A model generated the notes under the pieces. It saw nothing but the letters and a program-made list of their open reading frames with translations. It ran no database searches and had not been told where the DNA came from. The translations under genes were made by a program, and so were the position numbers. A stretch of 64,000 bases of DNA, from the NCBI GenBank assembly GCA_963930775.1, contig OZ005693.1, forward strand, positions 1,984,001 to 2,048,000, in the 5' to 3' direction. Positions 33,401 through 43,872 of the stretch are shown in pieces. The first letter of the stretch is position 1. Each line of letters opens with the position of its first letter. The DNA is from Cliona cf. orientalis (taxonomy: Eukaryota; Porifera; Demospongiae; Clionaida; Clionaidae).

Positions 33401-36224
33401 CCTGTAGGTTGAGTGTCATACATATAGGATTACTACTAATAATAAATTATTATTTAGACTAGCTACCTGTATAATATATATATTATTATTGCAGCAATTG
33501 TTTCCACATCAAGACCAATGACTAGAAGGATAAACTTTCTGGTTAGATCAGAAGCTGCAGGTGACATTGCAAGAGCGCTGAATGTCTTCAGAGTAAGTAG
33601 ATCTGAAGTTCACTTATATAATCGTATACTCTGCATTATTACTGTACATGGTAAGTTGTCCATCAATGCAATCCAGCTAATATTAATTTATTGGTTACAC
33701 TATGTGTGTTGCCATTCAAGTTACACAATCACATTCAAATGGATACTTTCATAGTAACTGTTACATGCATTATCAGGAGCATAATAATATTATTATGAGC
33801 CGCCCATATAATATTATCATGACCACATGGATCACAAATAGGACCTGGTGTATTCTTTAACTTTGACTGAGCATTATTAATAGAATTGGCTATTTATTAT
33901 AAGAGCACACTGTACCACTATGTGCATTCAAAACTCAGAGCACGACTGAAGAGAGAGGGTGCATGAGCACGCAGCTTTATACACATGGCACTAATCAAAG
34001 TTAAACATAATACAGGAAATTACATAGTGGGCGTTGACATGCATATTATGCTCCTGATATTACGTATTATTATTAAAGGCATCTATGATCATCAAGTGTG
34101 CTTGCATGCTCTTTATTTTGTTGAAGGACTGCAGTGTCAACATAACACAGATTAATTCAGACTATCTTATTACATTGGATACACCTAAAGGAATTAATAT
34201 TCTTGAAGGAAATAATTTAGTGGAATGTGTATGCAACCAAGGAACAAGAAAGACGCTCTTTGCAAAGCTTGGGGAAGAATATAAAGCCTACAATATTCAT
34301 TGTCTTCCTAATAAAGGTGAATACAATGATTGCATGTATACAAATTTAATAATAATATTATTATAATAAAATTTTTGGTAGATTTACCATCTCGAAGTGG
34401 CATAAACCAGGACTATTGTGTTGTTGCTTTTTCTGTTGTTCACCAGTCAGGATCACTTGCTTCAGCTTTGATGGCATTTGTGGTAAGCACTATTATATTC
34501 TAGCTAAGTGATATAATATAATTATGGTGCATGCTTATGCAGTGGAATCCCTCTATTCTGGACACCCTATAGGGACAGCTTAAAGTGTCCTGATTCAAGG
34601 ATTCATTTCAGAGATACTTTAATTTGTACAAGTCTCAGAGTCTATAATAATATAGCTTGGACGACGGTTATGTGTGGTGTCCTGATTAAGGTTACGGGAT
34701 AGTATTCAACGCGCTATTTATAAATGATTGCGCACGGACACAATTCACGTACGTTTTAATGTGGTTTTGTCAGAAACGCGAACGAGTGTCGACCATTTCC
34801 AGAAGTAAACAAAAGTCCGAATTTTTGCGTCAAGTTTTGAAGACTAGAGACTCGAACGAACTGACTTCGCTGTGTATCACGCTAGTCCATCGATCGGAGC
34901 AGTGCCAAGTATAGCGCTTTTTCGAAAACTCTAAGATGGTGAGTCATCAGACAAGGTTTTGTCCTGGAGGGCCGCCATTAAGCGAGTCACATGGCAGCTG
35001 AGCAGTAAGTTTTTATGTTCGCTTTCTGTTCGTGTAACTCGATAGAGTTCAAACGCTATACTTGGCCCTGTAGAGACTCGTTAGCTATCGTTTCGCTTGT
35101 ATGTCAATACATAGAGGCTGTTTACCTTGGCAAAAATTGACGCAGAAAATTGCAATACTTACCCGAGCTTGCAGACAGACGGTGGCAGATTTGCTTTTCG
35201 TTTTTGTAGACAATGGGGCAGGCATCAGGAGAGCTACATACCTGTGTCTTGACTGTGCAAAGAACGTGGACAAAAACTGGAATATAACTGTCTCATTTAT
35301 TATTCATAATATGAACTTTGACCATGCGTGGACGGAACACTATCCCGTAACCTTAAGGGAGATGTCGGGGTATCCTTATAGAGGGGTTTCACATAGTTTT
35401 ATGCACTGTTACAGTACTTACAAAATACTAATATAATAATATAGGATCTTGACATCAACATTCTTGGCATCAATACTCTTGGCTGTGCTGATCTTTCAAC
35501 TCTCCAAAAGCATATCAGTTACAGAAGATATACGTTGAAGACTAATGAGCAGCAAGTGAAACTTAGTCTTAGACTAATAAAAGAAATACAAGGTACTGGT
35601 GTCGTGGTTGAGAGTGAAACTTCAGTAAGCAGAGGTATACAAAATATATAATAATGAGACTTTCATGGATATGCAAAATTAATGCATTTCATATTTGCAG
35701 CAGCAGTTGAAGAGGCGATTGGGCAGCTTAATCTTTTGATTGAGGAGACTCTGAATCAAACAAGTGCTGGACCAGGTATACCTGAACCTCTCCAGAATGT
35801 ATTTATCATGCTCAAAGTAAGTGCAATACTAGTACTAGTACTCATGCATGCGTGTACATTCTACATATCTCCTCCAACGGGGTTGATGCTGTTGGAGACC
35901 CTTAGGCCCTAGTATAATAGTATATACACTTAATTTGCTCAGGATGCTTCAATTATAGCCTCAGGTATTTGGGTCTTTAATGCAAAGAATAATTATTTAT
36001 CATAGAAATCTGGTATTGCCATTACTGGCTTCGACTTGGACTCCACGTGTCTGGAAGTTGAATGCCAGTATCAACATAATCACGTGGAGTATGACTGTAT
36101 AAACGAGGAACAGAACCGACTGCTGATCAAAGAGTTAACAGCTACTGGTATTGTGAAGATTTGTGAAGATTTTGAAGTGGATGATGGTAGTTTTCCAAGG
36201 CCAGCCATGACTTGTATGTCATGA
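27475..36224 (+). CDS. Receptor D: Ig-FN3-TM receptor with five intracellular ACT-like repeats
   Basis: Putative first exon 27475-27520 (MSRGRITVCYFICFI, phase 1 like all family first exons), then 29979-30332 (Ig), 30733-31023 (FN3-1), 31088-31176 plus 31748-32003 (FN3-2), 32271-32570 (third FN3-like) and 32644-32819 (TM, VVSLVVVVLISGCIIAVIII). The cytoplasmic exons are 32877-33048, 33111-33208, 33256-33403, 33495-33592, 34127-34316, 34382-34482, 35445-35634, 35701-35816 and 36006-36224. They form five repeats of a beta-alpha-beta-beta-alpha pattern: a strand, a helix ending AL.VF(K/R), then GI.I..INT, a Cys-containing strand and a Lys-rich helix. This resembles ACT domains of the phenylalanine-hydroxylase type. 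Every repeat is cut in phase 0 after the helix and in phase 1 at its end. No tyrosine tail is present. The first exon assignment is uncertain. Confidence 0.68.
28585..29085. mobile_element. Solo diverged terminal repeat of the 14-kb element family
   Basis: It tracks the left TIR of the element at 43102 for about 500 bp (AGAGTAACTCATG..GGACAATTTTACACCA through AACTGGAGCAAAGATTTACA to TAGTGTAAAATGCTTCCTTG) with many changes. No opposite end is found nearby. It lies inside the proposed first intron of receptor D. Confidence 0.8.
29769..29813. repeat. Poly-C tract
   Basis: About 45 nearly pure C residues with a few T in the intron before the Ig exon of receptor D. It is probably prone to assembly error. 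Confidence 0.8.
31285..31645. mobile_element. Foldback element with GGGTGCAAAAG tandem motifs
   Basis: The left end (TGGCAATCCAAACGTGACAA) is inverted at the right (TTGTCACGTTTGGATTGTCA). Both arms consist of tandem AACTCAAGGGTGCAAAAGTAC / ATATGGAAGGGTGCAAAAGG units. It is intronic in receptor D. Confidence 0.8.
32050..32252. mobile_element. MITE with TACCGTA termini
   Basis: It starts TACCGTAGAATC and ends AATTTACGGTA. The interior carries several TTTTCGTG/TTTCGTA units. It lies in the intron just before the third FN3-like exon of receptor D. Confidence 0.6.
34540..35394. mobile_element. Second pogo-like non-autonomous element
   Basis: The left end CAGTGGAATCCCTCTATTCTG and the right end TATAGAGGGGTTTCAC are inverted. 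The left interior carries GGACACC and GTGTCC motifs as in the element at 24123. It occupies most of an intron between the two exons of the fourth ACT-like repeat in receptor D. There is no transposase. Confidence 0.7.
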
Positions 36225-37060
36225 CAGTACAACTTAAAGTTTAATTATTATAATAATAATTATACTAGTTATAGTATGTACCAGAGCTTTCTATGTAATG
36301 ATAGCTATAGTGTTATGATCTGTTTTTCTATTGTCATGCGAATTTAAGTATTTGCAGGGGTTTATAGCACCTATGGTGTTTATTAAAAACTGTGATATTG
36401 TGATACTTGATATATGACTGAATGTGACCATGCATTAATTTTTCTCCTTGTTTCCAAATTTGGGATTTGCAGTGTATCCAACAGGTTCTTAGAATTCATT
36501 GACGTGTGCCAGTCATCTTGGAGTAGATTTGACACTATAATAATAATAATATTATTATTATAGCATGCATGGCTGTGACCAATCTGAGTCACTGTGCATG
36601 CTTGTTTATATATATATAGCTACCTGTATTTATACTATAGCTAGTACACAATGTCATATTTTGTATACAACTATACTGCAGTGACCAGCTAACTATAGAC
36701 ATGGAAAGCTGATTTTATCGCACGTTCATTGTGGTATGATAATACCGGTATGCATGCATGTTCTGTACTTGCACTGTATATATGGCTCTACCATTCAGTC
36801 GATCTAGCCATGCTCCAGACCCCCCTTCCCTCAAAATCAACATTTATACCCCTTTCCCTCAAATTAAATGTAGCTATAGCTAGCTATTTCCAACCTTGCT
36901 TCCCTCAATCAGTATTTTTTATGTAGCTACATAATGTTTGCACTCCCAATCGAGTTGTCTCTAGCTAATACCGTTGACAGTATGCCACAAAGCTAGCTAG
37001 GCTAGACTTTTGTATTGGTAGAACTGAAAGCAAGTTGAGGCTACTTTATCAGCCCTTAGG
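36225..37060. other. Intergenic DNA after receptor D
   Basis: AT-rich sequence with TATA and AATAAT runs. No exon or defined element was recognised. Confidence 0.4.
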
Positions 37061-39295
37061 TACGGTGGCCGAGAAGGGCCATTCCAAACTTCCAATTTCT
37101 CGATTTGCATTTCTGAATTGGTCATTTCCAAATTCGTATTTCTAAAGTTATCATTTCAAAATCTTTACTTAAACCTTTATTTTAGCCAGTAATTAGACTA
37201 CTATGCTTAATGGCTTCTGCGAACTGTGCATACCCGTCTTTGAGTATAGATAGAGCGAGCACTCAAACGAGATAGCACACCGCGTCATAGTAGTACTCAT
37301 ACTCGAAAATTGTGTCGGTGTGCGGACTAGGGGGTCAAAGGTCAACACTACGTGGTTTTCGATTTCTATTTCTGAATTGACGATTTCCAATCCTTGGAAT
37401 TTCTAATTTGGTAGATTTCCTATTTCATTCTAGCTACATAGCGTTTGTATCCTTCCCTCCATCACCTGTACGAACTCTCAGGGAGTTACATAGGGCGCAT
37501 GCGCACAGAAATGCGAACCTTTGCGTGTCCAAGCCCCGCCCCTATCTGGGAAGCGCGTGGTAGACAATATTTAATATCGATGATGGTCACAGAAGAGCCT
37601 TAAGCTTACTAAATTATGCAATACCGGGTAATGGTGAAAATAAAATTATGAAAATTAAAACGCAAACAGATAGTCTTTAATACAAAAAAATTAATGTGAG
37701 GGGGGCTGGCTCAGAGCTAGAATTTTATCGGGGATGTATCAAGCCTCGTTTCCAGGCCACACCCAGTTGCACGCTGACTGGGAGTGGCCTGAGAACGAGG
37801 CTACGATGTATCACAACTTTGGAAATGAAGATTTTAGAAATGCAGCACAGCGAGGATTTGGAAATCGTTACCTCAGAAACAGATATCGACTCGATGAAAA
37901 CACGTCACTGTTGACCTTTGACCCCTAGCCTGCGCGCCAGCATTAGAGTATGACGCGGTGTGCTATCTGTTTGAATGCTCGCTCTATCTATGCTCAAAGA
38001 CGGGTACGCACAGTTCACAGAAGCCATTAAGCACAGTAGTCTAATTGCTGCCTAAAATAAAGGTCACAAGTTAAGTATTTAAAAGATTTTGAAATGACAA
38101 CTTTAGAAATGTGAATTTGGAAATGACCAATTCAGAAATGCAAATCGAGAAATTGGAAGTTTGGAATGGCCCTTCTCGGCCACCGTACATTCCAAACTTC
38201 CAATTTCTCGATTTGCATTTCTGAATTGGTCATTTCCAAATTCGCATTTCTAAAGTTGTCATTTCAAAATCTTTACTTAAATTTTTTTTATTTTAGCCAG
38301 CAATTAGACTACTATGCTTAATGGCTTCTGCGAACTGTGTGTCTTTGAGCATAGATAGAGCGAGCACCCAAACCAAATAGCACACCGCGTCATAGTACTA
38401 GTAGTACTCATACTCCAAATTGTATCGGCGCGCGGACTAGGGGGTCAAAGGTCAACACTATACGTGGTTCTTGATTTCTATTTCTGAATTGACGATTTCT
38501 AATCCTGGGCATTTCTAATTTGGTAGATTTTCTATTTCATTCTAGCTACATAGCGTTTGCATCCTTCCCTCCATTACCTCCACGAACTCTCAGGGAGTTA
38601 CACAGGGCGCATGCGCACAGGAATGTGAACCTTTGCGTGTCCAAGCCCCGCCCCTATCAGTGAAGCGCATAGTAGACAATATTTAATATCGCTGATGGTC
38701 ACAGAAGAGCCTTAAGCTTACTAATGCAATAGTCATTCATAATAATGGTGAAAACAAAATTAATATGAAAATTAGAACGCAAACAGATATTATTTAATAC
38801 AAAAAAATTAATGGGAGGGGCTGGCTAGAGCTAGGATTGTATCGGGGATGTATCAAGCCTCGTTCCCAGGCCACACCCAGTTGCACGCTGACTGGGAGTG
38901 GCCTGAGAAAGAGGCTACGATGTACCACAACTTTAGAAACGAAGATTTTAGAAATGCAGCACAGCGAGGATTTGGAAATCGTTACTTCAGAAACAGATAT
39001 TGACTTGACGAGAACACGTTACTGTTGACCTTTGACCCCTAGCGTGCGCGCCAGCATTAGAGTATGATGCGGTATGCTGTCTGGTTTGAGTGCTCGCTCT
39101 ATCCTCTATCTATGCTCAAAGACACAAAGTTTGCGGAAGCTACCATTAAATGCAGTAGTCTAGCTGCTGGCTAAAATAAAGGTTTAAGTAAAGATTTTGA
39201 AATGACAATTTTAGAAATATGAGTTTGGAAATGATCAATTCAGAAATGGAAATTGAGAAATTGGAAGTTTGGAATGGCCCTTCTCGGCCACCGTA
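37061..39295. mobile_element. Tandem dimer of a long-armed foldback element
   Basis: The first unit, 37061-38187, is bounded by TACGGTGGCCGAGAAGGGCC and its inverse. The second unit, from 38188 to 39295, shares the middle terminus and lacks its own outer left tip. Each unit has arms of several hundred bp in inverted orientation (for example the CGCTCTATCTATGCTCAAAG block). Each also has a central hairpin AGCCTCGTT.CCAGGCCAC / GTGGCCTGAGAA.GAGGCT. No ORF of substance. Confidence 0.85.
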
Positions 39296-39719
39296 ATAAT
39301 TAGTCATATGATTTTATGTTGATTGTAGCTTAGCCTGCCAATGAAACTGCATGGCCACATCAACGTAATTACTTTCAAAACAGGTAGTTGTAAATGAAGA
39401 TACAATTAGAATTCACAATTCAATAATTGTATTTTGTTGATAGTACCACTTGATTCTCCCAAAAGTTACGTTGCTCACACTGATGCAACAACATTCAGTT
39501 GGAATATCATAAAGCTTGCTCTCTCACAATAATACAACATCATTTATAATTTTATTTTGGGGTTTGCATATTATGATATCAATTTTGACTTGAGACAGAT
39601 CCCATGTTATTGCTTTTGTATGACATGTAGAAATTGAAGCACCCTTTATGAATAATCAGAAACAAAATTAGTTGTATACTGTTGCTGCTATAGCTAGCTG
39701 TATTATAATATGTGAGTCT
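39296..39719. other. Intergenic DNA, 3' flank of receptor E
   Basis: AT-rich, non-coding, no repeat recognised. Confidence 0.4.
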
Positions 39720-42596
39720 TCATAGTGGTACAGTCTTTGGAGGTATTGGAGGAGGAATACCTTCCCCATCATCATCCATATTTGCATCTTGGAGTGATAA
39801 CTGTTGATTAGGATCCGGAATAGCCCCCATGTCAGTCTCAACAGGTAATTTTCCTAGGATGAATATGAATAATTATTAGATATCAATGAGGCAAAAAGAT
39901 GAGAACGGCATGGGCCTCGGAATAGTATAATTTTAATTGATTAACATTACCTGTTTTATATACATTCAAAATTCTTTCGGCTAACCCATCATGACCAATT
40001 GCTCGCAGTCCCTCAGCTACATTTTTCCAGGTTGGTTTGCACTCCTTTTGAATCCTTAGCCAGTAGTCTAGTACTTCTATAATACATTGCTCTGTAGGAT
40101 ATCCAAGACAATTATCCAGGACCTGTTTTGGTATTCCAATAGCAAGACCAAACTGGTACCACTTTGAATTAATATGAGAGCTGATTTGAATCAGCAAGGT
40201 GTCCAAATTCAAATATTTATCTATAGGTAATGGGGTTGTAGATAAAATTTACTATTTAATATAATATGTCCTGGATGTATTTCTCATGTGTTATTTACAT
40301 CTTACCAGCATCTTGAAATTTTATTTCCTCTGATGTAGTAGCATCAATGACATGTGAGATTTGAGCATATTCTACCATATCATCATCTAGAATGTTCTGA
40401 GAGGTTGTTTTAGTAAGAGGACCAACTTCTGCATATATCATTTCCTGTAGTAAAAGTAGGTTATCATATGCAGCAGAGCTGATTTTAATGGCAAATAAAT
40501 CAGCATACAGTGCCGTTATCCTCTGCCAGTGGGCGTGTTATCTTAAGATCTGGAAAAAGAGAGTAGCTGTGTACACACATAAACATAACAGGAATTGCTC
40601 CAATCACAGTAACTTACTCAGAATAGTCTTTTGTTTATTGCAAATTTTAAAACAGGCTGTGCAAAGAATTACTATCACAACAACAGCAATTAACACGATG
40701 CTCATTAGAACAGCGATGATGACAATCAGAACTAATCAAAGGTATTCTATAATGAAATAGCTATAGTAGCCATAATGACTTACCATTAGAATAACTATTA
40801 GCAGTAGTCAACATAGTGGTGTTTTGAGTACCTATATTATTATTAATTAGAATTGACTCAAACCTGATATTTAAAATTATGCACTTACCAATAGAAATTG
40901 TAATAGGACTTGATTCTGATCCATTTCCAAATGCATTTATTCCATGAATTACAACTTTCACTACACTTGAAGTCGACTGGGTACAAGCAGGTAATAACTC
41001 TTTTATTGAATAACTGGTGTAACAGGTTCTGTTCATACAAAATGAAGCATTGAATGATGTTGAGCTACAGAAATTGCTCGAGGAATTATCATAGAAAGAA
41101 AGGACGTAGGAGATGACTGGTAGAAACTGAGTCACCGACAGATTCTCATCAGATTCTGAGATGTTTACTGAATCCTATAAAATAGTAGCTAAGTGTATGT
41201 AGGTATACAATTATTATACCATGATCAGATTACAGTTTCTTGAAATTTAATGTTGACCAGCATGTTTTGAACTTCAATCTTGATGAGGGTTGGTGGGTCA
41301 GGAGCTATATATATATGTAAAAATGCACAATTTTATAATAGCTATATACAGAATCTAAAACTTGATAGTGTCATGACAGGACTACTGAACTTATTATATG
41401 TACATGTCACGTGTACGTAGCTATAATAATACTAATTACATTTTTAGTGATCATAATAAATGTGTATCTTGGAAATTTAGTCAATGTCCATCTATCGCAA
41501 GTATAAACACCAATCTTACTCTTGAGTAGCACTCTAAGACTTGCAGCTACAAATCTTTCTGAACCCAATCCAGCTTGAATTGATAAATTGCATAGCTTTC
41601 CATTGATGGATAGACTGCTGCAAGTAATGCTAGAAGTATTGATGGGGAAGTTAACACAAGTCCCACAGTTTTCTGATCCTGATATTCTATAATCAATATC
41701 ACTATCGCAATGAGGATTCCAGCTTAGTGTAAAGTGTGTAGGACCAGCATCGATGAGATATAATACAGATTCTGAATCAGGAGAATTTTCAGCTATTATG
41801 TGCACATAATCATTAATTATTATTATTATTGGGCTAGAAAAACATTGTGCATGCTACCTGTTATGAAAATAATAGTTGATGTGTCGATAATAGATGTAGC
41901 ATCAACATCAACATGAAGGCATATGACAGTTTTGTTATTCATATGTATATTTGTAGAGATATTTAGCTGAGAAGAATAACATTTCTGCATTGAGTGACTG
42001 CTATTGGTGTCCACATCTACTCCAATGCCCTGGGCAACCACTGCTCCATTATTGCATACTCCGCTTATAGCCGACGCATTGTTTAAGAACTGATTATGAC
42101 GCAGGACAATTTCGCCTCCAATACAATCAAACAAGCTTCCACTCCACACAGTAGCCCCAGCACCACAAACAGTGCACCTGTATACTGCAATATCTCCAGG
42201 ACAGATGTCGTACTGGCCTTTAATCTGTACAAGGTTGCTGCCTGTTCTGGAGCCTTCAATATTAATATTATACAGAGTAATAATAGAAATTGCTATACTA
42301 TAATATTATATAGGTTTATGGGTCATATAAAGTGCCCATAGATCTGATTAAAATTTAATTGCAATGGCGTCCTCGATGCATGATTCACAGATGAGTTGCT
42401 ACAGGCTTTGATATACTAACAATGGCCATGCATGATATGCTAGTATAGTATGATCATCATTAAACATACCTTTGAGTATGGTCATCATTATACCAAGGCC
42501 ATTGGTAATATGCTTATCATTATTAAACATACCTTTGAAAGTGCTGATAACCAAAATAATTACACTAACAAGGGTGCTATCAACAGCTAGCGCCAT
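39720..42596 (-). CDS. Receptor E: Ig-FN3-FN3-TM receptor with ITIM-like motifs and death domain
   Basis: Ten exons: 42596-42533 (signal peptide MALAVDSTLVSVIILVIST), 42253-41858 (Ig), 41792-41520 (FN3-1), 41304-41234 and 41174-40889 (FN3-2), 40831-40784 (juxtamembrane), 40731-40618 (TM, VLIVIIAVLMSIVLIAVVVI), 40444-40316, 40220-39951 and 39853-39720. The cytoplasmic part has IYAEV and VEYAQI; the latter fits the ITIM consensus. It then has a complete death domain of about 90 residues (KWYQFGLAIGIP..VLDNC ... VLDYWL ... PTWKNVAEGLRAI ... LAERIL). The last exon is acidic and ends PPPIPPKTVPL, a class II PxxPxK SH3 ligand. No lesion was seen. It is divergently paired with granulin 2. It would plausibly recruit SH2, SH3 and death-domain adaptors. 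Confidence 0.82.
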
Positions 42597-42798
42597 TACT
42601 AGTAATACTGAGATGGAAAGGACCTAAATAATTCTCATCACTACGTCTTTCGCACATCACATGACCTAGATTGCTGATCGATCACGTAACGTAAGCACCC
42701 GCATGCGCGCGCATGCGCATGCATACCAGAAAGCCCCGCCTAGCCTGGAGCTAGCCGAGTCCACCTCGAGAAGACGCTGTGGAGCTACCTTGGGGGAA
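42597..42798. promoter_or_regulatory. Compact divergent promoter between receptor E and granulin 2
   Basis: Only about 200 bp separate the two start codons. The first part (TACTGAGATGGAAA) and the last part (GAAGACGCTG.TGGAG...TTGGGGGAAATG) match the corresponding flanks of receptor B and granulin 1, so divergent pairing predates the duplication. Confidence 0.55.
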
Positions 42799-43726
42799 AT
42801 GTGCATAACCTTCGTAAACGTAGCTGCTATTTTGCTGCTCGTAGCAGCCTTCGGAGACCTCTGGCTGGCTCATTCGTTCCCTACGGCGCACCACAGTGTA
42901 AAAACATCAGCTTTTGAAAGATCATCCTGAGCAGCAGCATAGCAGACACCCCAGAGATCGAGACTGCCCATCAGGACGTTGGTGCGACGGGATTTGCTGT
43001 CCGCTCATCACTGACAATTGCTGTACATCACTATGCTGCAGTGGTAGCTGCTGTGGGAAACAGGGCGGCTGTTGCTTGACCGGACGAATCTGCTGCGACA
43101 GGGTCCTACATATTTTAGTGTAAAATAGAGTATTAGCTATACCTAGAGTAACTCATGGGACGACTTTACACCAGCAAAACCTAGAGTGACTCATGGGATG
43201 ATTTTACACCAATACAACCTAGAGTAACTCATGGGACGATTTTACACCAGCAAAATTGGTGTAAAATCCTGAGTATTTATTGTATGCCAAGCATATTATT
43301 AAGGGAGGATTTTACACCAAATCAAAATTAAGGGGCTTACTCATGTAAATTCTCCCATATAACTTACCTCTGCTATATATAAGGGACGATTTTACACCAG
43401 TTGCCACCACAGGTACTGAAGTGGTGTAAAATCATGCCATGTAATACTGATGGCTAACAGTAACTGGAGCAAAGATTTACATGTGACCTTTGACCTCACT
43501 TAAAATTGTCCCATAATAATAAGAATGTACATCCATACTCTGCTAAAACTTTAAGTGTGAACTTTGACCTGGTGTAAAATGCTCCCTTGTATATAGCCAC
43601 TGAATCCAGACTCAGGTAGGTTTTTAAGTGAGTTCCGAATGCTCACTTGCTGTGGGTGTGGCTGTAGTGCATGCACTTGGTGGGTGGGGCTATCCTGCAG
43701 CCGGGACACTATTTTGGGCTTATGCT

Positions 43727-43767
<41 letters not shown>

Positions 43768-43872
43768 CTCTATAATACTTTATGCAGGATTGCAATGGAT
43801 ACACAATAGTGCATACACTAATCTTCGTGTGCACCCAGAAATAAAGTAAGAATATTAACTTAACTACAAAGT

